Below, piece after piece: positions 5,593 to 13,010 of a stretch of DNA of 34,279 nucleotides; the first letter of the stretch is position 1, and every line of letters starts with the position of its first letter. The stretch is taken from NCBI GenBank assembly GCA_017547545.1, contig JAFYPJ010000074.1:1-34279 (forward strand). Direction: 5' to 3'. The notes under the pieces are model-generated. The model was not told where the DNA came from, did no database searches, and was given only the letters and a program-made list of their open reading frames with translations. The translations under genes were made by a program, and so were the position numbers. Source of the stretch: Clostridia bacterium. GTDB lineage: Bacteria > Bacillota > Clostridia > Oscillospirales > CAG-272.

Positions 5593-6759
5593 TTATACAT
5601 AACTCTTATCAATATTTATAACCGCGTTATAGGTTTTATCAATTGTTTTAATGATTTTTTCTATATCTTTTTTTATTTCTTTATCGGTTTTTTGCATATT
5701 GTAAGGGACAACCACATCAAAAATGACATTTGTGTGGGTTGGGCCTTGAACCATTCTGAAATCATGGAGAGTAAGTCTGTTATCAATTACGGTGATAAGA
5801 GAGCTGATCTTTTCCTTTGCCTCCAAAATTGTTTCGTCATTTGTAACAATGGGATCCATATGAATAACCGCATCGCAGTTGAGTTCTGAGCGTAGCTTCA
5901 TTTCAATTTCATCTATCATATCGTGGGCAACAAGTATGTCTACATCCGATGCTACCTCGGCATGAAGTGATATCATTGTTCTGCCGGGGCCGTAATCATG
6001 GACTATAAGATCATGAATACCGGCAACGCCCTCATAGGAATACACGATATTGGATATTCTTTCAATATATTCTTTTCCGGGAGGGGTTCCCAACAAGGGA
6101 TCTATAGTTTCTTTTGCGGCACGGATGCCTGAAAAGAGGATAAATGCTGAAACTAAAATACCGCAGTATGCATCAAGATTCAATCCTGTGAATTTTGATA
6201 TAATAAGGCAGATAAGAACGGCTGAGGTTGCAATGCAATCGCAAAGACTGTCTGTAGCCGTTGCCTTCATGGCGGCAGACGATATCTTTTTTCCTATACC
6301 GAAGTTATATACAGCCATATATGTTTTTACAAGAATGGATATACAAAGAATGATCAGCGTAACTATTCTGAATTCTATTTTTTCGGGATTTAATATTTTT
6401 TCTACCGAACCCTTGCCTAATTCAAATCCAACAAGAATGATAAGCATTGAAACAACAAGACCTGAAATATATTCAATTCTGCCGTGGCCAAAGGGATGGT
6501 CCTCATCCGCCTTTTGATTAGCAAATCTGAAGCCCAAAAGGGTTACAATAGAGCTTGCCGCATCGGTTAAGTTGTTGAATGCATCCGAAATAACAGATAT
6601 TGCACCGCTGATAATTCCGGCAAAAAGCTTGATCCCGAAAAGAATAACATTGAATATTATTCCCATAATACCGCAAAGTGTTCCGTATGCTGTGCGTACA
6701 TCATTTGATTCGGCATTATTTCTGTCCTTTATAAAAATTCTTGCTAATATCGAAATCAT
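5593..6759 (-). CDS. Cation diffusion facilitator (CDF) transporter, probable Mn2+ exporter
   Basis: 388 residues with about six membrane segments up to roughly residue 215, followed by a cytoplasmic dimerisation domain that is longer than usual. Family motifs are SDAFNNLTDAASS (TM2, 58-70) and HPFGHGRIEY (88-97). The transport site reads N62/D66 in TM2 and D170/D174 in TM5 (ATATDSLCD). An N-D/D-D pattern, without the histidine of zinc CDFs, is known from manganese exporters such as pneumococcal MntE, so Mn2+ is inferred. GGAG lies five bases before the start. The radical SAM gene ends 20 bases upstream, so both probably share one transcript. Confidence 0.9.
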   Translation of the reverse strand: MISILARIFIKDRNNAESNDVRTAYGTLCGIMGIIFNVILFGIKLFAGIISGAISVISDAFNNLTDAASSIVTLLGFRFANQKADEDHPFGHGRIEYISGLVVSMLIILVGFELGKGSVEKILNPEKIEFRIVTLIILCISILVKTYMAVYNFGIGKKISSAAMKATATDSLCDCIATSAVLICLIISKFTGLNLDAYCGILVSAFILFSGIRAAKETIDPLLGTPPGKEYIERISNIVYSYEGVAGIHDLIVHDYGPGRTMISLHAEVASDVDILVAHDMIDEIEMKLRSELNCDAVIHMDPIVTNDETILEAKEKISSLITVIDNRLTLHDFRMVQGPTHTNVIFDVVVPYNMQKTDKEIKKDIEKIIKTIDKTYNAVINIDKSYV

Positions 6760-6779
6760 AATATCTCCGTTTCAAAATT

Positions 6780-7625
6780 TTATTTATATCTTAAACTGTA
6801 TCCGCACCTTTGGCAAAGAGGCTCGCAAACCTTTTTTTGTTCAAAGGATCTTTTGAGATCTTCTGCTCTTTTTGAAGAAAGGATTTCTTCAAGAGAGCTT
6901 TTGAAAATATTTCCCAAATTTATGCTGCCCTCTGCATCGAGGCAGCAGGGTACAACGGTACCGTTTGAAAGAATTCCTATCTGGTCACGAAGTCCGTAGC
7001 AGGAATGCTCATTTCCTTTATACTCACCCTCAGCATCCGGCCACTCAAAGCGTTCCCCCCATTCCAAAAAGAGCTTTTCTTTGATCTTATATCCCGAATA
7101 TATCTCTTTCCAATTGGAATTTTCATTTTCGTCAAAGGCAGTATGCATTTTGGAAATTATCATAGAATTCATTTTTTCCTCACCGCCCAGATTCCAAAGC
7201 CGCAGAACCGAAATTATTCCGTTAGCCGATGCTTCTTTGCAAAAATCAAAGCAACTGTACAAATAGTTTTCAAGGGGGATTCCTATGTTATTTGCCTCGT
7301 AGCAATGGAGAGAAATGCTTACCTTGAAAAGAGCTTTTGCCGAGAGAAGTATATCCTTTTTCTTTTGCAAAAGAGTACCGTTTGTGGTCAAAATCACCTT
7401 GAAACCAAGGTTGTTTGCAATTTCAAAAAGCTTTTCAAGTTCCGGGTGTAAAAGAGGCTCGCCCATAAGGTGAAAATAGAGATAATCTGCAAAAGAGCGC
7501 AGCTTTTTTGCCCCTGTTAAGAATTCATCGGGAGTTACAAAGCGGATATCTCTTTTTGTACCGGGACAAAAGCTGCAATTCAGATTACAGGCATTTGTTA
7601 TTTCAAAAAACGCTTTATTGACCAT
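6780..7625 (-). CDS. Radical SAM/SPASM-domain protein
   Basis: 281 residues from the ATG at 7625. A TTG four codons upstream is open, but its GGAG is needed as the ribosome binding site, six bases before the ATG. The [4Fe-4S]-SAM motif CNLNCSFC is at C13, C17 and C20, and the GEPLLHP motif near residue 60 fits the family GGEP. The C-terminal half carries SPASM-like cysteines: HSCYGLRDQIG, PCCLDAEGSINLGN and CEPLCQRCGY. Such proteins modify peptides, other enzymes or small molecules; no precursor peptide or target protein is visible nearby, so the substrate is unknown. It is first in an apparent operon with the CDF transporter. Confidence 0.85.
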   Translation of the reverse strand: MVNKAFFEITNACNLNCSFCPGTKRDIRFVTPDEFLTGAKKLRSFADYLYFHLMGEPLLHPELEKLFEIANNLGFKVILTTNGTLLQKKKDILLSAKALFKVSISLHCYEANNIGIPLENYLYSCFDFCKEASANGIISVLRLWNLGGEEKMNSMIISKMHTAFDENENSNWKEIYSGYKIKEKLFLEWGERFEWPDAEGEYKGNEHSCYGLRDQIGILSNGTVVPCCLDAEGSINLGNIFKSSLEEILSSKRAEDLKRSFEQKKVCEPLCQRCGYSLRYK

Positions 7626-7654
7626 ATTTTTCTCCAAAGCTGAATATTACATAT

Positions 7655-7683
7655 ATTATATATTATTTTACATGAAATGTCTA
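7655..7683 (-). promoter_or_regulatory. Promoter of the radical SAM/CDF operon
   Basis: On the minus strand TAGACA (7683-7678), 17 bases and TATAAT (7660-7655), placed about 30 bases upstream of the ATG. It is back to back with the flavin reductase promoter. Confidence 0.65.
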
Positions 7684-7696
7684 TACCTCTTTAGCA

Positions 7697-7725
7697 TTGA
7701 TTTTTTGTTAAAATGATGATATAAT
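7697..7725 (+). promoter_or_regulatory. Promoter of the flavin reductase/SDR operon
   Basis: TTGATT (7697-7702), exactly 17 bases and a perfect TATAAT (7720-7725), 29 bases before the start codon. AAGGAG at 7742-7747 follows. Confidence 0.7.
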
Positions 7726-7754
7726 TTTCACAGTAATATTTAAGGAGTAATTAT

Positions 7755-8312
7755 ATGAAAAAGAATATTGGTGCAAAAGCTATGCTATACCCTATGCCGG
7801 TGCTTATAATCGGCAGCTATGACGAAAATTATATTCCCGATGCAATGAACGCGGCTTGGGGAGGTATAAGCGAGGAAAAGGAGATTTCTATTTGCGTTTC
7901 CCCCGAACACAAGACCACCGAAAATATTTTAAAGCGCAGCGCATTTACCGTTAGCTGTGCCGATGCAAAAAATGTTGTGGAGGCGGATTTTGTTGGTTTG
8001 GTTTCGGCAAACGATATGCCCGATAAGATCGAAAAATGCGGCTGGAATGCAGTTAAGAGCAACAATGTTGATGCACCCCTTTTTGACGAGCTTCCCTTTA
8101 CTCTTGAATGTAAGCTTATTTCCTATGATGAGGAAAGCTGCCGTTTGGTGGGTGAAATTGTAAATATTGCGGTGGATGAGGAGATCTTGAATAACGGCAG
8201 GATAGATCTGACAAAGTTTAAACCGATAGTTTATGATTCCTCCAATCATAATTACCTGACCTTAGGAGAAGCGGTGGGCAAAGCATTTTCGGACGGAAAA
8301 AAGATTAAATAA
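7755..8312 (+). CDS. Flavin reductase-like FMN-binding protein (flavoredoxin family)
   Basis: 185 residues. The opening GAKAMLYPMPVLIIGSYDE...PDAMNAAWGG...ISICVSPEHKTTENI is the split-barrel FMN-binding fold of the DIM6/NTAB group (COG1853): P and V/LIIG at the first strand, N and A/W around FMN, and the H-T-x-x-N segment near residues 55-60. These proteins carry FMN and shuttle electrons or reduce flavins; the partner is unknown. The next gene, an SDR, starts ten bases downstream, so the pair is one operon. AAGGAG is seven bases before the ATG. No membrane segment. Confidence 0.87.
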   Translation: MKKNIGAKAMLYPMPVLIIGSYDENYIPDAMNAAWGGISEEKEISICVSPEHKTTENILKRSAFTVSCADAKNVVEADFVGLVSANDMPDKIEKCGWNAVKSNNVDAPLFDELPFTLECKLISYDEESCRLVGEIVNIAVDEEILNNGRIDLTKFKPIVYDSSNHNYLTLGEAVGKAFSDGKKIK

Positions 8313-8322
8313 GGGGAAATTT

Positions 8323-9033
8323 ATGTTTGATTTTAAAGGTAAGGTTGCCGTTGTAACAGGCGGAGCCCACGGTATAGGTCTTTGTATTTGCGAAAGATTC
8401 AAAGAATACGGAGCAGATACGGTTTCGGTTGATATAAATGAACCCTGTACTTTTAAAGGAGATATTTCGGATAAAGATACTCTTGAAAAAATTGCGGAAT
8501 TTGTTGTAGAAAAGTACGGTAAAATAGATTTTTTGATAAATAATGCTCCTCCCCCTTCCTTCGGTATTGAAAATGCCGGCTATGAGGACTTTGAAAATGC
8601 AATGAGGATAGGAGTTACCGCCCCCTTTTATCTTTCCAAGCTCTTTTCTACCTATTTTCGGGAGGGCGGTGCTATAGTTAATATTTCTTCCTCCCGTGAC
8701 CGTATGAGTCAGCCGGGAACCGAAAGCTATACTGCCGCAAAGGGCGGAATTTCTGCACTTACTCATGCTTTGGCTATCAGTTTTGCGGGAAGAGTCAGGG
8801 TGAATTCTGTTTCACCCGGCTGGATAGATACCTGTAATAACGAATTCGGCGGTGCCGATGCACTGCAGCAGCCTGTTGGAAGAGTTGGAAAGCCTTTGGA
8901 TATTGCAAATGCTGTACTCTATCTTTGCAGTGATATGGCGGGTTTTATTACCGGTGAAAATATCTGTATTGACGGCGGAATGACAAAACAGATGATATAT
9001 CACAATGACTACGGCTGGAAGCTTGAAAAGTGA
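8323..9033 (+). CDS. Short-chain dehydrogenase/reductase (SDR)
   Basis: 236 residues, classical SDR size. The dinucleotide-binding motif TGGAHGIG is at 12-19, NNA is near 73-75, the catalytic serine lies in NISSS, and the active-site YTAAK follows about 12-15 residues later. PGW and the C-terminal GENICIDGG fit classical SDRs. An acidic residue after the second beta strand (VDINEP, D37) suggests NAD(H) rather than NADP(H). The substrate is unknown. AAGGGG precedes the ATG, and it follows the flavin reductase by ten bases. Two hairpins follow its stop, the second an obvious terminator. Confidence 0.9.
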   Translation: MFDFKGKVAVVTGGAHGIGLCICERFKEYGADTVSVDINEPCTFKGDISDKDTLEKIAEFVVEKYGKIDFLINNAPPPSFGIENAGYEDFENAMRIGVTAPFYLSKLFSTYFREGGAIVNISSSRDRMSQPGTESYTAAKGGISALTHALAISFAGRVRVNSVSPGWIDTCNNEFGGADALQQPVGRVGKPLDIANAVLYLCSDMAGFITGENICIDGGMTKQMIYHNDYGWKLEK

Positions 9034-9073
9034 TTATTTCATAATGCAAATATGATATACAAAACTGCCCCCG

Positions 9074-9113
9074 ATTTCGTGCTATTTTTCGGTGCGGACA
9101 AATAACACGAAAT
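9074..9113. other. Unexplained 14-bp stem hairpin
   Basis: ATTTCGTGCTATTT (9074-9087) and AAATAACACGAAAT (9100-9113) pair over 13 of 14 positions with a 12-base loop. There is no T-run, so it is not an intrinsic terminator. It lies between the SDR stop and the real terminator and may stabilise the transcript end. Confidence 0.5.
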
Positions 9114-9133
9114 GAGGCGAATTTCTATTAAGT

Positions 9134-9184
9134 AAAAAAGACTGTTGTAAGTCGGAAAAATACGGCTTGCAACAGTCTTTTTTT
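9134..9184. terminator. Bidirectional terminator
   Basis: A 15-bp stem (9140-9154 with 9163-9177, two G-T pairs), with six A residues before and seven T residues after, works on both strands. It ends the flavin reductase/SDR operon from the left and the RHH gene from the right; the stop codon of the latter sits at its edge. Confidence 0.92.
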
Positions 9185-9359
9185 ACTTTTCTTCTTCATC
9201 AAGATTTTCAAGTGCTACACGTACAGCTTCAATTACAAATGCGGAAAAGGTACACTCTTTTCCTTGAATGGCATTTTCAACATTTTCTATAATGTCATTA
9301 GGAAATCGAATTGTTTTATTTGTAGTAGACGGTACTTTAGGAATTTTAAACTTTTTCAT
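9183..9359 (-). CDS. Small ribbon-helix-helix (CopG/Arc-like) DNA-binding protein
   Basis: 58 residues from the ATG at 9359, preceded by GAGGT. A longer reading frame upstream would cross the operator and has no ribosome binding site. The sequence NKTIRFPNDIIENVENAI, then TFSAFVIEAVRVALE, has the beta-strand, helix A, helix B pattern of the ribbon-helix-helix fold, with a short basic N-terminal arm. It should bind DNA as a dimer of dimers. A perfect 29-bp palindrome lies 17 bases upstream of its start, the obvious self-operator. It could be a solitary repressor or an antitoxin, but no typical toxin partner is next to it. A shared terminator lies at its 3' end. Confidence 0.8.
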   Translation of the reverse strand: MKKFKIPKVPSTTNKTIRFPNDIIENVENAIQGKECTFSAFVIEAVRVALENLDEEEK

Positions 9360-9375
9360 AATTACCTCAAGAAAT

Positions 9376-9404
9376 GTATTACAAATGTATTGCATTTGTA
9401 ATAC
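9376..9404. promoter_or_regulatory. Perfect 29-bp operator palindrome
   Basis: GTATTACAAATG (9376-9387), a five-base centre and the exact reverse complement (9393-9404). A further ATTGTAATA-like half-site continues at 9406-9414. It overlaps the -35 of the plus-strand promoter and the -10 of the minus-strand promoter, so one bound protein, probably the RHH repressor, could shut both genes. Confidence 0.75.
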
Positions 9405-9418
9405 TATTGTAATATAAT
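9390..9418 (+). promoter_or_regulatory. Promoter of the Cys-rich small protein
   Basis: TTGCAT (9390-9395), 17 bases and a perfect TATAAT (9413-9418). The leader then holds a GCATTGC/GCAATGC hairpin (9434-9440 with 9445-9451) just before the ribosome binding site. Confidence 0.65.
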
Positions 9419-9426
9419 AAAAGCAA
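9398..9426 (-). promoter_or_regulatory. Promoter of the RHH gene
   Basis: On the minus strand TTGCTT (9426-9421), 17 bases and TATTAC (9403-9398). It overlaps the divergent plus-strand promoter almost completely and its -10 lies inside the palindromic operator. Confidence 0.5.
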
Positions 9427-9466
9427 CAAATATGCATTGCACAAGCAATGCCGGAAGAGGTTGATT

Positions 9467-9712
9467 ATGATTTGCGAAAATGTATTTTGTGTTTACAATC
9501 ATAATAATAGATGTATTGTAAATGAACCGGAGTTGGATATTATGGGTATGTGCAGGGCTTGCGTGTATGTTGAGCCGGATGCAGAGTATATAAAATGTTT
9601 GAAAATCAAGATGTTAAAAAACTGGGGCGATGATGATCTGGCAGAAATATACTATAAAGATAAAAAAGCGCCGCCGGATACACCGAACTCTGCCCCGACC
9701 TTGTGTGATTAA
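9467..9712 (+). CDS. Cys-rich small protein of unknown function
   Basis: 81 residues from the ATG at 9467, chosen because GGAAGAGG stands directly upstream; a longer frame from 9437 would cover the leader hairpin. Cysteines at residues 3, 8, 16, 28 and 31 form C-x4-C-x7-C...C-x2-C, which looks like a zinc or iron-sulfur site within the first 35 residues. The rest is acidic and lysine-rich, ending in a proline-rich tail. I have no firm family name. It is divergent from the RHH regulator and shares its operator region, so they are probably co-controlled. A strong terminator follows 38 bases after the stop. Confidence 0.7.
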   Translation: MICENVFCVYNHNNRCIVNEPELDIMGMCRACVYVEPDAEYIKCLKIKMLKNWGDDDLAEIYYKDKKAPPDTPNSAPTLCD

Positions 9713-9750
9713 GTGATTCTTAAATTTCACAAAGTGGAGCAAACAACAAA

Positions 9751-9782
9751 AAAACCGACAGATTTTTCAGTCTGTCGGTTTT
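9751..9782. terminator. Bidirectional terminator
   Basis: AAAACCGACAGA (9751-9762), an eight-base loop and the exact complement (9771-9782). It ends the Cys-rich gene and the convergent transketolase genes. Confidence 0.92.
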
Positions 9783-9809
9783 ATATTTCATCGAAAGAGT
9801 GATCGCTGA

Positions 9810-10751
9810 TTACTTCTTGAGAGCGATAGAAGCCTTAGCCTTAGCAGCAATATTTTCTGCGGTAAGACCGTAGAGTTCAAGAAGGGGAGGAACCTTACCG
9901 GAACGGCCGAACTGGTCTTCAACACCTACGCGGAGCATAGGAACGGGGTAAGCTTCACAAAGAGCTTCTGCAACTGCAGAACCGAGACCGCCGATAATGT
10001 TGTGTTCTTCAGCAGTAACAACACAGCCTGTCTTCTGAGCAGACTTGATGATGATGTCGCGGTCAAGGGGCTTGATGGTGTGGATGTTGATAACTTCTGC
10101 ATCAATACCTTCGTTTTTAAGGAGTTCCTTTGCTTCAAGTGCCTTATGAACCATAAGACCTGTAGCAACTATGGTAACATCCTTACCTTCGCTCATCATA
10201 ACACCCTTGCCAAGCTCAAACTTATAGGTTGCAGGATCGTAAAGGGTGGGGATTGCAAGACGGCCAAAACGCATATAAACGGGGCCGTAGTAGTTAATAG
10301 CTGCTTCAACACAAGCTCTTGCTTCAACAGCATCAGCAGGGTTGATAATTGTCATACCGGGAATGGTACGCATTGTAGCAATGTCTTCGTTACACTGATG
10401 GGTTGCACCGTCTTCACCAACAGAGATACCTGCATGTGTAGCACCGATCTTAACATTGAGGTGAGGATAACCTATCATGTTTCTAACCTGTTCAAATGCT
10501 CTGCCGGCCGCAAACATTGCAAAGGTGGAAATAAAGGGAACCATGCCGGTAGAAGCAATACCTGCCGCTACAACTGCCATGTTACCTTCTGCGATACCGC
10601 ATTCAAAATGTCTGTCGGGGAACTTCTTCTTGAAAACACCGGTCTTTGTAGCCGCTGCAAGGTCAGCATCAAGAACTACAAAATCATATTTATCGCCAAA
10701 TTCAGCAAGCGCGTTACCGTACGCTTCTCTGGTTGCTATCTTATCTGCCAT
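9810..10751 (-). CDS. Transketolase, C-terminal subunit
   Basis: 313 residues, corresponding to the pyrimidine-binding and C-terminal domains of transketolase. The TPP-activating glutamate lies in FECGIAEGNM (E55). GEDGATHQ near residue 113 and the FGRSGKVPPLL region near the C-terminus fit the family. It works with the N-terminal subunit encoded 14 bases upstream; the split form is normal in many Firmicutes and archaea and is not a frameshift, since AAGGAGG stands before this ATG. The complex transfers two-carbon units between pentose and triose/hexose phosphates. Confidence 0.95.
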   Translation of the reverse strand: MADKIATREAYGNALAEFGDKYDFVVLDADLAAATKTGVFKKKFPDRHFECGIAEGNMAVVAAGIASTGMVPFISTFAMFAAGRAFEQVRNMIGYPHLNVKIGATHAGISVGEDGATHQCNEDIATMRTIPGMTIINPADAVEARACVEAAINYYGPVYMRFGRLAIPTLYDPATYKFELGKGVMMSEGKDVTIVATGLMVHKALEAKELLKNEGIDAEVINIHTIKPLDRDIIIKSAQKTGCVVTAEEHNIIGGLGSAVAEALCEAYPVPMLRVGVEDQFGRSGKVPPLLELYGLTAENIAAKAKASIALKK

Positions 10752-10765
10752 TATCCGGTACCTCC

Positions 10766-11593
10766 TTAGTTATTGGCAGTAAGCTCTGCTACTGCCTGGT
10801 CATACTGTTCTTTGTTGGGAGCGGAGCCGTGCCAGCCAACCTGGTTTTCCATAAAGGAAACGCCCTTGCCCTTTGTGGTCTTACAAACTACGCAAGTGGG
10901 CTTGCCGCTTGTAGCCTTGAAGTTTTCAACAGCTGCTTCGATTTCGTCGAAGTTGTGACCGTCTATCATAACAACGTTCCAGCCAAATGCTTCAAACTTC
11001 TTATCAATAGGAGTGGAGTCCATAACCTCTGCAATAGGACCGTCGATCTGGAGACCGTTCCAGTCTACAAATGCACAGAGATTGTCAAGGTCATAGTGGC
11101 CTGCAAACATTGCAGCTTCCCAAACCTGACCTTCACCGAGCTCACCGTCACCGAGAACGGTAAATACTCTGTAATCCTTATTCTTGATCTTAGCGGCAAG
11201 TGCCATACCGCAAGCAGCGGAAATACCAAGACCGAGAGAACCGGAAGACATATCAACACCGGGAGTACCCTTCATATCGGGGTGACCCTGAAGATAGCTG
11301 TCAACATGACGGAAGGTTTTGAGATCTTCCTTGGGGAAGAAACCTTTTTCTGCCAATGCACCGTAAAGTGCGGGAGCTGTGTGTCCCTTGGAGAGTACAA
11401 ATCTGTCTCTGTCCTCCCAGTTGGGGTTCTTTGCGTCAACATTCATTTCCGCAAAGTAGAGATATGAAAGAATATCAGCTATTGAAAGTGAACCGCCGGG
11501 ATGACCGGATGCTGCACTGTGTACTGCTTCAAGAGCGCCGAGTCTGATATTGTTGGCATGCTCTTTAAGCATTGTCAATTTTGCCTGTTCCAT
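10766..11593 (-). CDS. Transketolase, N-terminal subunit
   Basis: 275 residues, the TPP pyrophosphate-binding half. HPGGSLS (31-37), SKGHTAPALY (68-77) and the TPP/Mg motif GDGELGEGQ...WNG (148-180) are present. A strong AGGAGG precedes the ATG, and a consensus promoter lies about 50 bases upstream. Together with the adjoining C-terminal subunit it forms a full transketolase. The D-xylulose-5-phosphate made by AraD is a direct donor for this enzyme, so the genes plausibly serve the same pentose route even though they are not in one operon. Confidence 0.95.
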   Translation of the reverse strand: MEQAKLTMLKEHANNIRLGALEAVHSAASGHPGGSLSIADILSYLYFAEMNVDAKNPNWEDRDRFVLSKGHTAPALYGALAEKGFFPKEDLKTFRHVDSYLQGHPDMKGTPGVDMSSGSLGLGISAACGMALAAKIKNKDYRVFTVLGDGELGEGQVWEAAMFAGHYDLDNLCAFVDWNGLQIDGPIAEVMDSTPIDKKFEAFGWNVVMIDGHNFDEIEAAVENFKATSGKPTCVVCKTTKGKGVSFMENQVGWHGSAPNKEQYDQAVAELTANN

Positions 11594-11642
11594 TTTATCC
11601 TCCTGAAATATATATAATTATAATTTTTACATTATCTTCTAC

Positions 11643-11672
11643 ATTATACTACTATTCTACCCACTTTGTCAA
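11643..11672 (-). promoter_or_regulatory. Transketolase promoter
   Basis: Minus-strand TTGACA (11672-11667), 18 bases and TATAAT (11648-11643), both hexamers perfect. Confidence 0.8.
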
Positions 11673-11835
11673 TTATTTAAGTGAATAATTTAAAATTTAC
11701 TATAATGATATATTTGACGAAATAAAAACTACAACGTGAAAGGAGCGATTTTAAGTATACAAAAATACTATCACTACATTGATATAGTTTGTGCGGTATT
11801 CATTTTTTGAATTAGTTTTTTTGAATCAAATAAAG
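11673..11835. other. Intergenic spacer between transketolase and galM promoters
   Basis: This AT-rich spacer holds no gene I can support. A TATAAT-like box occurs near 11700, and an AAAGGAG sequence near 11741 has no start codon after it. A direct repeat of TTTTTTGAATYA is seen near 11805-11828. It may contain regulator sites, but nothing specific was recognised. Confidence 0.5.
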
Positions 11836-11864
11836 TTGACAAAAGCGTAATTATTATATATAAT
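11836..11864 (+). promoter_or_regulatory. galM promoter
   Basis: TTGACA (11836-11841), exactly 17 bases and TATAAT (11859-11864), a full consensus promoter 35 bases before the start codon. GAGGT at 11888-11892 is the ribosome binding site. Confidence 0.85.
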
Positions 11865-11899
11865 TTAACTAATAATATTTTTACTATGAGGTAATTAAA

Positions 11900-12910
11900 A
11901 TGATTTCAAGAAAACAGTTTGGCACAATGCCCGATGGCAAGGCTATTTTTGCTTATACAATGACCAACACAAGCGGTGCTTCCGTTAAGATAATGGAATA
12001 TGGCGGAATCATCATTGATATCTATGTTCCCGATAAAAACGGCGATTTTGCAGATGTTACCTGCGGTTACGAAACTCTTGAGGATTATATCAAGGGCGAC
12101 CAGAACCAGGGCGCACTTATCGGCCGTTACGGTAACCGTATCGGCAAGGGCAAGTTCACTCTTAACGGCAAAGAAATTCAGCTTAACTTAAATGACGGTA
12201 ATAACCACCTTCACGGCGGTCCTACAGGCTTCGGCACCCGTGTTTGGGCAAGCGAATGTGAGGAATGTGAAGGCTATGACAAGCTCACTCTTACCCTTCA
12301 TTCTCCCGACGGTGACGAAAACTACCCCGGCAATCTTGATGTTACGGTAGTTTATACATTTAACGAGGAAAACGAGCTTACAATCGATTACACCGCAACC
12401 ACAGATAAGGACACACTCTGCAACCTTACAAACCATGCATACTTTAACCTTGCAGGCTTCAACGGCGGTGATATCTGCAATCATAAGATAATGATAGATG
12501 CAGACAGATACACCGAAACAGATTCCGAGCTTATACCTACAGGCAATCTTCCCTCGGTTGAAGGCACAAAGTTTGATCTGCGCAAGCCCACAATGCTTAC
12601 CGAATACTATGACGATAACTTCTGCGTAAACGGCGAAGGCTTCAGACAGATAGTTGATGTTGTTGACACCGTATCCGGCAGAGGTATGAAGGTTTATACC
12701 GATCTTCCCGGTGTTCAGCTCTACACAGGCGGATTTATGGGCGGTGATATTCTTTATAAGAGAGGCGTTAAGTCCCAGCCCCACCATGCGTTCTGCCTTG
12801 AAACCCAGTGCTGGCCCGATTCTCCCAACCACGAAAACTTCACAAACACAGTTCTTCGCGCAGGCGAAACCTACAGAACAACAACCAAATATTCCTTCTA
12901 TTTTGTTTGA
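11900..12910 (+). CDS. galM: Aldose 1-epimerase (mutarotase)
   Basis: 336 residues, the usual length. It interconverts alpha and beta anomers of sugars such as galactose, glucose, xylose or arabinose. GRYGNRIGKG (74-83) and NDGNNHLHGGP near residues 95-105 carry the first histidine. NLTNHAYFNLAG near 180-190 carries the catalytic histidine, and FCLETQCWPDSPNH near 308 carries the catalytic glutamate. No signal peptide, so intracellular. Codon use differs from most neighbours: many GGC, AAC, GAC and ATC codons, which suggests high expression or a different origin. A very strong promoter supports high expression. The sugar is inferred from the araD and transketolase neighbours. Confidence 0.95.
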   Translation: MISRKQFGTMPDGKAIFAYTMTNTSGASVKIMEYGGIIIDIYVPDKNGDFADVTCGYETLEDYIKGDQNQGALIGRYGNRIGKGKFTLNGKEIQLNLNDGNNHLHGGPTGFGTRVWASECEECEGYDKLTLTLHSPDGDENYPGNLDVTVVYTFNEENELTIDYTATTDKDTLCNLTNHAYFNLAGFNGGDICNHKIMIDADRYTETDSELIPTGNLPSVEGTKFDLRKPTMLTEYYDDNFCVNGEGFRQIVDVVDTVSGRGMKVYTDLPGVQLYTGGFMGGDILYKRGVKSQPHHAFCLETQCWPDSPNHENFTNTVLRAGETYRTTTKYSFYFV

Positions 12911-12927
12911 TAATCAAACGATTTTTT
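12905..12927 (+). terminator. Weak terminator of galM
   Basis: GTTTGA, loop TAA and TCAAAC form a six-bp stem overlapping the galM stop codon, followed after GA by six T residues. The stem is short, so termination may be incomplete and galM could read into the protease gene. Confidence 0.5.
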
Positions 12928-13010
12928 GAATTTCATCATATAATCATCACATTTTGTGTGTAAACTATTCTCATAACACCAAATATCTCTATTAAGAAAG
13001 AGGGAATAAA

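Noticed and set aside
6780-7637. Longer radical SAM protein from TTG at 7637
   Set aside because: That start would sit on the GGAG used as ribosome binding site for the ATG at 7625, and has no SD of its own.
9183-9437. Longer RHH protein from 9437
   Set aside because: The extra part translates the palindromic operator and the promoter; the ATG at 9359 has GAGGT and fits the family length.
9183-9712. RHH gene and neighbour as a toxin-antitoxin pair
   Set aside because: The genes are divergent rather than in one operon, and the Cys-rich protein shows no RelE, MazF, PIN or similar toxin motif.
9810-11593. Transketolase in two reading frames as a broken gene
   Set aside because: The second half has its own strong ribosome binding site and ATG, and the split form is a known normal arrangement with full-length subunits.
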